Below, piece after piece: positions 16,780 to 24,642 of a stretch of DNA of 50,657 bases. The position numbers and the translations under genes are program-made. This DNA is from Planctomycetota bacterium. GTDB taxonomy: Bacteria > Planctomycetota > Uabimicrobiia > Uabimicrobiales > JABWCH01. Under the pieces are notes generated by a model. The model ran no database searches, was not told where the DNA came from, and worked only from the letters and a program-made list of their open reading frames with translations. The stretch lies in the NCBI GenBank assembly GCA_017993505.1, contig JAGOMP010000017.1, positions 1-50,657 of the forward strand, read 5' to 3'. Numbering within the stretch: position 1 is the first letter of the stretch; every line of letters begins with the position of its first letter.

Positions 16780-16866
16780 GATTACGATCAACGTGTACCA
16801 ATAATTTTGATTACGATCAACGTGTATCAATAATTTTTATTATGATCAACGTGTACTAATAATTTT
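16780..16866. repeat. Three 29-bp tandem repeats upstream of the CsgG-like gene
   Basis: Units GATTACGATCAACGTGTACC plus a tail AATAATTTT recur at exactly 29 bp (GATC core at 16786, 16815, 16844) with two or three substitutions. They start 15 bp upstream of the start codon, so they fill the 5-prime leader or promoter. They could be operator iterons or a neutral duplication. Confidence 0.9.
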
Positions 16867-17172
16867 TGAAATACATTGTTTATGAAAATAATCATAGCAA
16901 CTATTAATTAGAAAATCTAGAAAAATTTAAAAAAAAATTAAATAAAAAAAAAGTGTTTTGCTTACAACACAACAAAACACTTTTACAACAGAATACTTTT
17001 TTTAGAACTGCTGAATACACTGAATGAAATTTATATTAATGTATTTATATTAATATATTTTCATTATGAATGTTATTAAGAATACTTTTTATATTTTCAT
17101 TATGAATGTTATTAAGAATACTTTTTAGAACTGCTGAATACACTGAATGAAATTTACATTAATATATTTACA
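16867..17172. other. Intergenic region built of direct duplications
   Basis: Holds the terminator at 16949-16984. A ~48-bp block starting GAATACTTTTT and containing GAACTGCTGAATACACTGAA is present at about 16991 and 17116. ATTTTCATTATGAATGTTAT occurs at 17057, 17093 and, inside the gene end, 17183. No open reading frame with a Shine-Dalgarno was seen. Confidence 0.85.
16949..16984 (-). terminator. Terminator of the lysine-exporter genes
   Basis: AAAAGTGTTTTG (16949-16960) pairs with CAAAACACTTTT (16973-16984) across 12 nt. The A run on the left is the minus-strand U tract. Confidence 0.85.
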
Positions 17173-17769
17173 TTATGAATATATTTTCATTATGAATGTT
17201 ATAATGAAAGGGACTGATGTAGATAAAACTGTACCAGAAAAAAATGCTATGACTGCAATATTAGATGCATTGTTTTTATTAATGATAGGTAATAGAGTAT
17301 CCATAGCAGTGGCACCAGCTACAGAAATGGATTCCCAAGAACCAATATATTTTGCAATGAAAGGCACAGAGAAAATAGCAATCATTTCTCTAAAAAGATT
17401 TGTTAAGAAAGCAAAGCTGCCCAACTCAACGCTTATTTTGGAAAGCATGATAGATGATAATGAAGCCCAACCAAGCCCCATACTAACTGCTAATCCATCT
17501 CTCATATCGATGTTACTTAATGAAGTAGCTACGATTGCTCCAATGAGTGTGCCTATAATAGTACATATTGGCAAAAACCAAATACGTTTACCACATCTTT
17601 TCAGATTTTTTATAATATTTTCATTATTTCCTATGTCCATGCCAACAAAGAAAAGAAGAAGGCATAAACCAATATTGATCAACATACTACTTTGGTTGAT
17701 AATTAGATCAACTCGGAAGAAAACACCAGAAAAAATACCAACTATTAAAGCAATGGCTATTACTAACAT
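17173..17769 (-). CDS. lysO: Lysine exporter LysO family, C-terminal part (DUF340)
   Basis: 198 aa, hydrophobic with about six membrane helices. It contains the LysO/YbjE core: INIGLCLLLFFVGMDIG, GLAVSMGLGWASLSS, LGSFAFLTNLFREM and GATAMDTLLPII. In E. coli the whole 299-aa protein is one chain exporting lysine and its toxic analogue. Here it is divided into this gene and the 103-aa gene upstream, a split also known in other bacteria. The two lengths add to 301 aa. GGAGG lies 12 nt upstream of the ATG. Its 3-prime end sequence is repeated downstream. Expected to assemble with the upstream partner. Confidence 0.8.
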   Translation of the reverse strand: MLVIAIALIVGIFSGVFFRVDLIINQSSMLINIGLCLLLFFVGMDIGNNENIIKNLKRCGKRIWFLPICTIIGTLIGAIVATSLSNIDMRDGLAVSMGLGWASLSSIMLSKISVELGSFAFLTNLFREMIAIFSVPFIAKYIGSWESISVAGATAMDTLLPIINKNNASNIAVIAFFSGTVLSTSVPFIITFIMKIYS

Positions 17770-17856
17770 GGTACTTGCAAACCTCCAAACCTCAAAAAAA
17801 TGTTTATGTTTATATATACTAAAAAAATCAAAAATGTTTATATTTATATCAAGAAA

Positions 17857-18168
17857 TCAATTATTATCATTATTAGTTTTAGAGTTTTTAGAAAATATTT
17901 TATAAAATAAAAAAGTTAATAAAACGCTAAAACCACAGGTAAAAGCAGCAAAAATAACAGCTTTACCACCCATAACTGGGACTTTTGCAATTATTTGGTC
18001 ATCAACACCAATGGAATAACCCATGATGAAAATTAAAAATAATAGAGAGATCGTTTGCAAATTTCCTAAATGTTTTTTTATGAATCTAGGAATCAGATGT
18101 TTTTTTGAGAGTATTGCACCAGCGGCAATGATGGATAAATAAAGTAGTATCTGTACCATAGAAATCAT
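17857..18168 (-). CDS. Lysine exporter LysO family, N-terminal part
   Basis: 103 aa with three predicted membrane helices. The segment LQTISLLFLIFIMGYSIGVDDQ matches the N-terminal third of LysO (the inside loop with the conserved MG-x-x-IG). It ends in a charged Asn/Asp tail rather than running on, so it is a separate polypeptide and not a frameshift of one gene: 87 bp with several stops separate the two reading frames. It is transcribed before the C-terminal part, and together they would make one transporter. Confidence 0.75.
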   Translation of the reverse strand: MISMVQILLYLSIIAAGAILSKKHLIPRFIKKHLGNLQTISLLFLIFIMGYSIGVDDQIIAKVPVMGGKAVIFAAFTCGFSVLLTFLFYKIFSKNSKTNNDNN

Positions 18169-18312
18169 ACCAAAAGAACTTCTAAATAAGATAGTTCTTT
18201 ATTAAGAATAACCCATTAAAAATAATACACATATAAACAAATATATGATTCAAAAAAACTAAAAATACTTAAAAATCTGAAACTAAAAGCAAAAAAAATT
18301 TATTGTATTTTA

Positions 18313-18660
18313 CTACCATTTTTTGAAAACGAAAAATACAGCTAAAATCATAAAAGCAAAACCAACAACGTAATTCCATTTCATTTCTTCATGCAAATAC
18401 AGAATAGAAAACACACAGAAAACGCTAAATGTAATCACTTCTTGAATTGTTTTCAACTCTGCAGCAGAGTAATGTCTATGTCCGATTCGATTTGCTGGTA
18501 CTTGGAAGCAATATTCAAAAAAAGCAATCAACCAACTCACCAGAATAACAAGGTATATATTTGCACTTTTGAATTTTAAGTGTCCATACCAAGCAAACGT
18601 CATAAAAACATTGGAAATAATTAATAATAAAATCGGAAGGATAGCATTCATAATAAACAT
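18313..18660 (-). CDS. DMT-type small membrane protein (DUF486)
   Basis: 115 aa, four hydrophobic helices. The WYGHLKFK near residue 25, the SWLIAFFEYCFQVPANRIGH block and KTIQEVITFSVF are typical of the DUF486 family, which is distantly related to drug/metabolite transporters. No substrate is known. Two in-frame ATGs (18660 and 18651) lack a clear Shine-Dalgarno, so the start is uncertain by three residues. It stands alone; the upstream side is the long repeat-rich spacer. Confidence 0.85.
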   Translation of the reverse strand: MFIMNAILPILLLIISNVFMTFAWYGHLKFKSANIYLVILVSWLIAFFEYCFQVPANRIGHRHYSAAELKTIQEVITFSVFCVFSILYLHEEMKWNYVVGFAFMILAVFFVFKKW

Positions 18661-19262
18661 TCATGTCAAATTGTAAAAGATCTGATGTATAATTTTGAAA
18701 AAAAAGATTTATTTTTACTTATTTTTACTTATATTCACTTATATTCACTTATTTACTATAATATACGATATTTTTTTTGTAATTGCAAGATATTTTTTAA
18801 TATTTTTTGTAAAAAAATAAAAAAATATTGATAAAAATAAAAAAATATTGATTTATGGTAAGAAAAATTTAAAAGTGTTCTATATTCACTTATTTACTAT
18901 AATATACGATATTTTTTTTGTAATTGCAAGATATTTTTTAATATTTTTTGTAAAAAAAATAAAAAAATATTGATAAAAATAAAAAAATAATGATCTAAAA
19001 TAAGAAATTTTTAGAGTGTCTTATATTTATATATATTTACCTATATTCACTTATATTCACATATATTCACTTATATTTGCATATATTTATATATATTATC
19101 ATAATAAAGTATATTTTTTTATAATTTTAAGATAAAGTTATTATTATTTTTATAATAAATAAATAAAAAAATATTAATAAATATTCAAAAAATATTTATT
19201 AATATTGATAAATATAAAAAATGGCGGTACAGGTAGGTAGCAAGAAATAAAAAAATATTCTT
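18661..19262. repeat. AT-rich spacer with 141-bp duplication and TATTCACTTA minisatellite
   Basis: A ~105-bp block starting ATTCACTTATTTACTATAAT is found at 18743 and again at 18884 (period 141). A decayed third copy lies near 19045-19130. Between and around them the 10-bp word TATTCACTTA/ATATTCACTT is repeated many times. Frames are closed; no gene or clear terminator is visible. Confidence 0.9.
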
Positions 19263-20297
19263 TTAAAAATCACGATCTTGACGCTTGACATTAATAATAT
19301 ACTGACCTTTATTAAATGGTAGAAAAGGAATTGTGGAATTTACTTCGCGGTTAATTTTAAAATATGTTGCAAACGCAGAAATACTGTAACGGTGCCCATT
19401 GCCTTCTTCTAATGTTCCTAGTTTTAAAATTGCCTCAAAATAACCATTCATATCTACTCGAGCTTTAGATTGTAAAATCCAATCATCTTCATATTCATTT
19501 TGTACCATTATATATAATTGTAATTTATTTTGAAAATTTTCTGGGATTAAATGGTATTGCAAAATATGTCCTTGGACACGTGCTTGTACTTGATCAATCA
19601 CTGCATCTTTTAATGGCTTTATTAAAACAATATCAACTTTAGGTGCATCATGAAAATTATCTACCCATTGGGCACCTTCCATAAATTTTTGTCCCACAAA
19701 CACATTATAGCCAGCATCTTCACTAGTATGTTCTGTTCCTACACCTGTTCCAGCTGTGACTGCTATTTTAGGTGACAATTCATATTCAGCATTTACTCCA
19801 CCTGTAATTTGTTTACGAGTTTGAATGCTCATTTTACTTACTTTAATCATAGAATAGACAAATGGTTTTTGCAATAATTCTGTATTATCAGGACTCATAT
19901 ATTCAATTAAAGGTTGTGGATCAATCAATTCATATTTTGTAATATCTTCTAAAAAAAGATAGATACTATGAGCATTTTCTAAACTGGGGCCTACACGAAA
20001 CGAACTATTTAAAATTGCCTTGACTTCATCAAATGCTCGACCCTCGTAAATAACTTTTTTTGTTTGTCCAGTATGTTGTTTTGCTATTCTGCCACCCCAA
20101 ACTTTTTTTGTATAAAAACCATTTTCACAAATATATCCTAAACGGTCTTCTTTTGGGAAAATACGCAACATTTCATGGTCTGTGACTCGTTCAAATTCAT
20201 CTACAACTATAGTATCAGGATTTATAAAAAGATTTTGTAGTAAAGAACAAGAAGGCAATATGGTCAATAAAATGATAAATAATATTATTGTTTTCAT
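19263..20297 (-). CDS. Lipoprotein of unknown function
   Basis: 344 aa. Signal peptide with lipobox ILPSC (lipidated Cys at residue 17); AGGA lies 8 nt before the ATG. I do not recognise the family. The mature part is beta-rich, with no tandem repeats. Notable are a Gly/Thr-rich stretch (TGGVNAEYELSPKIAVTAGTGVGTEH) and a C-terminal 100-residue segment that looks like an immunoglobulin-like or carboxypeptidase-regulatory-like fold (KARVDMNGYFEAILKLGT, then SISAFATY). Outer-membrane or periplasmic location is expected. It is transcribed alone; the terminator at 20351-20383 lies upstream of it and no terminator was seen after it. Confidence 0.75.
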   Translation of the reverse strand: MKTIILFIILLTILPSCSLLQNLFINPDTIVVDEFERVTDHEMLRIFPKEDRLGYICENGFYTKKVWGGRIAKQHTGQTKKVIYEGRAFDEVKAILNSSFRVGPSLENAHSIYLFLEDITKYELIDPQPLIEYMSPDNTELLQKPFVYSMIKVSKMSIQTRKQITGGVNAEYELSPKIAVTAGTGVGTEHTSEDAGYNVFVGQKFMEGAQWVDNFHDAPKVDIVLIKPLKDAVIDQVQARVQGHILQYHLIPENFQNKLQLYIMVQNEYEDDWILQSKARVDMNGYFEAILKLGTLEEGNGHRYSISAFATYFKINREVNSTIPFLPFNKGQYIINVKRQDRDF

Positions 20298-20350
20298 AGT
20301 AGTGTTCCTAACAGATTTTTCTATAGATTATGAGAAAAAAAAATCTAACA

Positions 20351-20383
20351 AAAAAAGAGGACGGTGGGAGGTCCTCTTTTTTT
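20351..20383. terminator. Terminator of the CheX-like gene
   Basis: AAAAAAGAGGAC (20351-20362) pairs with GTCCTCTTTTTT (20371-20382) across loop GGTGGGAG, with A and T tracts on both sides. It is 25 bp past the stop of the CheX-like gene on the minus strand. Confidence 0.92.
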
Positions 20384-20407
20384 GGGTGTCTTAATACTGT
20401 ATTATTT

Positions 20408-21217
20408 TTAATGTAGACAAAGAATGCAACGAACTTCATATTCAGAAGAAACAAATCTTGCCACAAGTAATTCATCTGTATCTATAACATCATTTAATTT
20501 TGTAGAAATTTCTGGTAATTTAATAGAAATTTTTGTCCCTTTTTCACTTAAGCGGACAGCTACATTTCCTAATACCATATTTACGAATTCTTTTCCTGCA
20601 TCTTTACTTAAATCATCAATCTTTCTTTGTTGTTCTTGAATCATTTCAGATGCAATTTTAAGAAATGTTTTTTCTGATATAGATAAAGTAAATATGCCAG
20701 AAATATCACCATAGAATGCTTGGTTAATATTCCAAAATTCTGCATTTTGTTTATTTTTGTCACGATGGAGTTCATAGCAAGCTAAATCCATTTGTGCGAC
20801 TCGTCTCAACATTTTTAATGCTACATCAATAAAGGCTTGTTCTACGTCTGGATGTTTTGAGGCCTGTATCACTTCCAAGTTTTTTGCTTCAATTGCTTCT
20901 GATCTTTCTTGAATATATTTCATTTCTTCTTGCAATTCTTGCATAGTGAGATAGCCTTTTTGAATCATCAGCAATTCATCAACTTGTTCTTGTGTTAAAT
21001 ATTTTTTTTCAACGGCGATTTCGCCAAATAATTTATCCGTAGATTTTTGGCAGATGCAAATGGAATCTATTTGTTCTCTTGTTAAATCTTCAGATTCTAA
21101 TGCAATTTGTCCAATGGATAAATTTGTGCTTTTTGTTAAATTTAGAGCTTCTAGAAGTTCTTCTCGAATAATTTTCCCACGCTCTAATAGAAATTGCCCC
21201 AAAAATTTAATGGACAT
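20408..21217 (-). CDS. CheX/CheC-like phosphatase with N-terminal MshEN/GspE-N-like domain
   Basis: 269 aa. Residues 1-90 hold two copies of a short helical motif (LGQFLLERGKI...LNLSIGQIALESEDLTREQID; LFGEIAVEKKYLTQEQVDELL) like the N-terminal domain of GspE/MshE ATPases, a known cyclic-di-GMP-binding fold in MshE. A short coiled segment follows (95-120). Residues 125-269 form a CheX-like domain with the phosphatase signature D-x3-E-x2-N (DAGKEFVN) and the conserved downstream Pro. CheX dephosphorylates CheY-P, and a CheY-like gene lies 61 bp upstream in the same operon, so the pair is likely an enzyme and its substrate. AGGAGG stands 8 nt before the ATG. Whether the N-domain binds a nucleotide is unknown. 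Confidence 0.82.
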   Translation of the reverse strand: MSIKFLGQFLLERGKIIREELLEALNLTKSTNLSIGQIALESEDLTREQIDSICICQKSTDKLFGEIAVEKKYLTQEQVDELLMIQKGYLTMQELQEEMKYIQERSEAIEAKNLEVIQASKHPDVEQAFIDVALKMLRRVAQMDLACYELHRDKNKQNAEFWNINQAFYGDISGIFTLSISEKTFLKIASEMIQEQQRKIDDLSKDAGKEFVNMVLGNVAVRLSEKGTKISIKLPEISTKLNDVIDTDELLVARFVSSEYEVRCILCLH

Positions 21218-21278
21218 AAATATTTCCTCCTAAAAGTGAGGGTTATTTTTTTGGAAAGCGATAATTCATATATTTGAA

Positions 21279-21671
21279 TTATGATTCTGCAATTTCATTG
21301 GAACAAACTTTTTTCATCACTTCTAATAATGTGCTTTTTTCATAAGGTTTCATGACGAAGTTTTTTGCACCTTTTTCTAAAGATTCCATTACTTTTTCTT
21401 TAGTTCCCATAGACGAAACCATAACAATTTTTGCAGAAGGATCTTTCGCTATAATTTTTTCTAAAGCTTCAATGCCATCCATTTCGGGCATAATAATATC
21501 CAATAATACTAAATCTGGTTGAACCTCATCATATTTTATTAATGCATCTTCGCCAGATGTTGATTCTGCGACGATTTCAAATTCACTATCTTTTATGATT
21601 TTTTTTAGAATTTTTAAAGTTACTAAAGAATCATCAACTGCAAGAACTTTGAACTTGCTTGTATTGTCCAT
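21279..21671 (-). CDS. CheY-like single-domain response regulator
   Basis: 130 aa, receiver domain only. All active-site residues are visible: Asp13/Asp14 (VDDS), phospho-acceptor Asp58 (LLDIIMPEMDG), Ser86 (VMVSS) and Lys108 (VMKPY). It has no output domain, so it must act by protein-protein contact. AGGAG is 7 nt before the ATG, and a good promoter lies at 21715-21742. It is co-transcribed with the CheX-like phosphatase, which implies fast signal decay. No histidine kinase or flagellar gene is nearby, so the output need not be chemotaxis. Confidence 0.92.
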   Translation of the reverse strand: MDNTSKFKVLAVDDSLVTLKILKKIIKDSEFEIVAESTSGEDALIKYDEVQPDLVLLDIIMPEMDGIEALEKIIAKDPSAKIVMVSSMGTKEKVMESLEKGAKNFVMKPYEKSTLLEVMKKVCSNEIAES

Positions 21672-21714
21672 ATTGAGACTCCTTTAATGAAAGTTTCACA
21701 GTTTATAGAACTTT

Positions 21715-21742
21715 ATTGTACAAATTTTAGTATTGAATGCAA
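21715..21742 (-). promoter_or_regulatory. Putative sigma-70 promoter of the CheY-CheX operon
   Basis: Minus strand: -35 TTGCAT (21742-21737), 16-bp spacer, -10 TACAAT (21720-21715), 44 bp upstream of the start codon. Confidence 0.55.
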
Positions 21743-21763
21743 GGTAAAAATTTTATTGAAAAA

Positions 21764-21869
21764 ATACTAAAACATGATATTGTAGATTATTATATTTGAT
21801 CAATCAAGTTTAAAAAATACTATAATATGATATTTTAGATTATCATATTGGATCAATCAAATTTTATTC
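21764..21869. repeat. 53-bp tandem duplication in the glyS promoter region
   Basis: Two diverged 53-bp units start with ATACTA (21764) and ATACTATAAT (21817). Each includes ATGATATT-x-TAGATTAT and GATCAATCAA. Only the second has a perfect TATAAT. Confidence 0.85.
21796..21826 (+). promoter_or_regulatory. Putative promoter of glyS
   Basis: -35 TTGATC (21796-21801), 19-bp spacer, -10 TATAAT (21821-21826). The -35 and -10 come from different copies of the 53-bp duplication, so the duplication may have built the promoter. Confidence 0.4.
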
Positions 21870-21898
21870 TCAATACGTTATTTTTAGGTACATTGATT

Positions 21899-23464
21899 AT
21901 GGAAAACGGACAGTGTGAAAATAAATTGCAACAAATCGCAGCCATGTGTAAAGATCGTGGCTTTATCTTTCAATCTAGCGAAATATATGGCGGTCTTCGC
22001 AGTGCATATGATTATGGTCCCTTAGGCGTGGAATTAAAACGCAACATTATGAATCAATGGTGGGAAGATATGGTCTATTCTCGCGACAATGTAGTTGGAT
22101 TGGACGCTTCCATTATGATGCATCCTCAAGTTTGGGAAGCATCAGGCCATGTTTCTAGCTTTTCAGATCCATTAGTAGATTGTAAAATTTGTAAAGAGCG
22201 ATTTCGTGCAGATAAAGCTCCTATAAAAGTACAAGGGGATGATACAATCATTATTTTAGCTGATAAAGGTCGTGCTAAAGTTGCACAAGAACAAATCCGT
22301 CAAGATTATCAAATTGAATTAAAACGTGATGGAAATGAACTACATGGTGCTTTAGTAAAAGAATGTGGTTATGTTTGTCCAAATTGTGGAAGTCCATTTT
22401 TATCAGAGGAACGACAATTTAATTTAATGTTCCGTACATTTTTAGGCTCTGTAGATCCATTGCAAGAAATCGTTCAAGAAATTGAAAAAGGCACATTTCA
22501 AAATGTCCAAGGTAAAGAAATTCGCAGTAAAATAGAATATATTTTAAAGTCTTCTAATATATATTTACGTCCAGAAACTGCCCAAGCTATGTTTGTGCAA
22601 TTTATGAATGTGCAACGAAGTATGAGTCAAAAAATTCCTTTTGGCATTGCACAAATGGGAAAATCTTTTCGAAATGAAGTCACAGTAAAATCGTTTATTT
22701 TCCGTTCTTGTGAATTTGAACAAATGGAATTGGAATTTTTCTGTAAACCAGGAACAGATGAAGAATGGTTGGAATATTGGAAAAAAGAACGAATAAATTG
22801 GTGGCAAAAATTTGCAAATCATCCTGAAAATTTTCGATTTCGACAACATGAACCAAAAGAATTAGCACATTATGCAAAAGCCTGTTATGACATTGAATAC
22901 AAATTTTCATGGGGATGGGATGAATTAGAAGGCATTGCAAATCGAACAGATTATGATTTAAAAAAACATGCATCTTCTTCAGGCAAAAAAATTGAATATT
23001 TTGACGCTGAAAATAATGAACGTTACGTTCCTTATGTAATTGAACCTTCTGCTGGTGCCACTCGTGCTGTTCTAGCATATTTAAATGATGCTTGGGATAT
23101 AGATGAAATCCCTGATTCTAAAGGAAATATGCAAAAACGAAATGTCCTACGCCTACATCCTCTTCTAGCACCATATAAAGTGGCTATTTTCCCCTTATTA
23201 CGAAAAGATGGAATGCCAGAAAAAGCTCGAGAAATTGCTAAGAAATTTTTAGATGCAGGTATCCATGCAAGATATGATGAAACTCATGCTATTGGCAAAC
23301 GGTATAGACGACATGATGAAATTGGAACTCCTTATTGTTTAACGATTGATGGGCAAACTTCCGAAGATGGTAGCATTACTATTAGAGATAGAGATACTAC
23401 AAAACAAGAACGTATCTCTGTGGAAGAAGCCGTCTTTATTGTAGAAAATCGTTTAAAAGCATAA
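21899..23464 (+). CDS. glyS: Glycine--tRNA ligase (homodimeric class II type)
   Basis: 521 aa from the ATG at 21899. Charges tRNA-Gly. It is the single-chain (alpha2) type, not the alpha/beta glyQ-glyS pair. The N-terminus AAMCKDRGFIFQSSEIYGGL and YDYGPLGVELK is diagnostic. Class II motif 2 is FRNEVTVKSFIFRSCEFEQME, and motif 3 includes EPSAGATRAVLAYL. The C-terminal anticodon domain starts near PLLAPYKVAIFPL. A zinc-ribbon-like insertion has Cys pairs CKIC and CPNC. The reading frame extends to a TTG at 21848, but that lies in the duplicated promoter region and lacks support; the ATG has only a weak AGG upstream. The last ~46 bp are duplicated after the stop. Confidence 0.95.
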   Translation: MENGQCENKLQQIAAMCKDRGFIFQSSEIYGGLRSAYDYGPLGVELKRNIMNQWWEDMVYSRDNVVGLDASIMMHPQVWEASGHVSSFSDPLVDCKICKERFRADKAPIKVQGDDTIIILADKGRAKVAQEQIRQDYQIELKRDGNELHGALVKECGYVCPNCGSPFLSEERQFNLMFRTFLGSVDPLQEIVQEIEKGTFQNVQGKEIRSKIEYILKSSNIYLRPETAQAMFVQFMNVQRSMSQKIPFGIAQMGKSFRNEVTVKSFIFRSCEFEQMELEFFCKPGTDEEWLEYWKKERINWWQKFANHPENFRFRQHEPKELAHYAKACYDIEYKFSWGWDELEGIANRTDYDLKKHASSSGKKIEYFDAENNERYVPYVIEPSAGATRAVLAYLNDAWDIDEIPDSKGNMQKRNVLRLHPLLAPYKVAIFPLLRKDGMPEKAREIAKKFLDAGIHARYDETHAIGKRYRRHDEIGTPYCLTIDGQTSEDGSITIRDRDTTKQERISVEEAVFIVENRLKA

Positions 23465-23525
23465 TGTATACATTAGAGAAGCTGTTTTTATTGTAAAAAA
23501 TCGTTTAAAAATATAATGTGTAAAT
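23426..23525. repeat. 52-bp-offset duplication of the glyS 3-prime end
   Basis: GAAGCCGTCTTTATTGTAGA... (from 23426, coding the last 11 residues) is repeated from 23478 as GAAGCTGTTTTTATTGTAAA..., through TTTAAAAxxATAATGT, with a handful of substitutions. The second copy is beyond the stop and non-coding. Confidence 0.9.
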
Positions 23526-23623
23526 AACAAATAAAAAAAATAAATAATCTCATGTATTCATGTATTTGAGAAAAAAACAAAATTTTTATTGCTTTTTAGA
23601 TTCATGAATTGATACAATATAAT

Positions 23624-23718
23624 AATATACAAATTATGTTCGTCATAATATACAAATTATGTTCGTCATAATATACAAATTATGTTCGTCATAATAATAT
23701 ACAAATTATGTTCGTCAT
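23624..23718. repeat. Four 23-bp tandem repeats upstream of the 267-aa membrane protein
   Basis: AATATACAAATTATGTTCGT plus CAT begins at 23624, 23647, 23670 and 23696 (periods 23, 23, 26) without a mismatch. It ends about 48 bp before the start codon, so it sits in the promoter region. Each unit contains the short inverted repeat ATAAT/ATTAT. Confidence 0.95.
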
Positions 23719-23766
23719 TAAAAAATCTGTATAAATAAAACTTTTTTTACGAAAAGGAATATTTTT

Positions 23767-24570
23767 ATGGCAACAACAGATCCTTCCATCCCTACTACAG
23801 GATCCAAGAAAAAACCAAGATGCATATTAGTCTCTTATCCAAAAGTCATCTTTTTCTATCCTTTAATGATTGTAGCTTTTGTTTGTGGTTGTTTAGCATT
23901 AGTACCTCCCAAAGCAGCCGATGCTCCTGTAGCACCTGTAGAACAAGTAGAACAAGTAGAACAAGCACCTGTTGAAGATCCTTTAGCAGAACCAGCACCA
24001 GTAGAAAAATACAAACCATTTAATATGCAAGAAATTATTGCTTTGATTTTTATCATTACATTTTTCTTAAATATTTTAGTTATTTCTTTTGATTTTTCTG
24101 GAATTAAAGCGATTGCTGTTATTTTTGGTGTTACCATTCTTGTCTTATTGGCAATTGTCTTCGAAGATAAATTGCCTGTATTAGACATTCTCAATGTATT
24201 TATTCATAAAATTATGAGTGGTGTGACAGTAAGTGCAGTTTTTTATTTTTGCATTGCTTTTATTCTTGCAATTATGGTTTTTGGTGGCATTATTCACAAT
24301 ACTCTATGGGATAGATGGATTGTGGAACCAAACCGTCTTATCCACATTAGAGGGATCATGAGAGAGTCCACTGAATATCCTGTGATTGATTTACAAGTAG
24401 AAAAACGAATTGATGATGTATTTGAATATATGCTACTTCTATCTGGAACATTAACATTCCGTCCCAATCCTACTACACCTCCTATCCAATTGGAAAATAT
24501 TCCTTGGATTGCTAGTAAAGAACAAAAAATTCAAAAAATTGTTCGTGAACACATGGTAACTAGAGTATAA
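23767..24570 (+). CDS. Multi-pass membrane protein, unknown function
   Basis: 267 aa. The first ~22 residues are Ser/Thr/Lys-rich. Membrane helices are predicted at about 25-46, 88-108, 112-130 and 150-176. Between helices 1 and 2 lies a Pro/Ala/Glu/Val-rich loop with EQV repeats. After the last helix the segment NRLIHIRGIMRESTEYPVID plus a ~60-residue tail looks like a small bacterial PH-like (DUF304-type) domain. I do not know its role. The ATG follows AAGGAA, and four 23-bp repeats lie upstream. A strong terminator follows (24595-24630), making it monocistronic. Confidence 0.78.
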   Translation: MATTDPSIPTTGSKKKPRCILVSYPKVIFFYPLMIVAFVCGCLALVPPKAADAPVAPVEQVEQVEQAPVEDPLAEPAPVEKYKPFNMQEIIALIFIITFFLNILVISFDFSGIKAIAVIFGVTILVLLAIVFEDKLPVLDILNVFIHKIMSGVTVSAVFYFCIAFILAIMVFGGIIHNTLWDRWIVEPNRLIHIRGIMRESTEYPVIDLQVEKRIDDVFEYMLLLSGTLTFRPNPTTPPIQLENIPWIASKEQKIQKIVREHMVTRV

Positions 24571-24594
24571 AAATCAATATTCAAAATACAAAAT

Positions 24595-24630
24595 AAAAAG
24601 GCTGTGCAAGAGAATTCACAGCCTTTTTTT
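24595..24630 (+). terminator. Intrinsic terminator
   Basis: AAAAAGGCTGTG (24595-24606) pairs with CACAGCCTTTTT across a 10-nt loop and is followed by seven T. It ends the transcript of the 267-aa membrane protein. The next gene starts 13 bp later. Confidence 0.93.
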
Positions 24631-24642
24631 GTAGGAGAAATC

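Noticed and set aside
17147..17905. 252-codon plus-strand reading frame
   Set aside because: It runs antisense through the LysO C-part, whose membrane-protein motifs are clear; chance opening only.
21259..21282. Inverted repeat ATAATTCA/TGAATTAT between CheY-like and CheX-like genes as a terminator
   Set aside because: No U tract, and it overlaps the stop codon of the first gene; co-transcription is more likely.
24604..24642. N-terminal extension of the CinA-C protein
   Set aside because: It would start inside the upstream terminator stem; the ATG at 24643 has AGGAG and begins the signal anchor.
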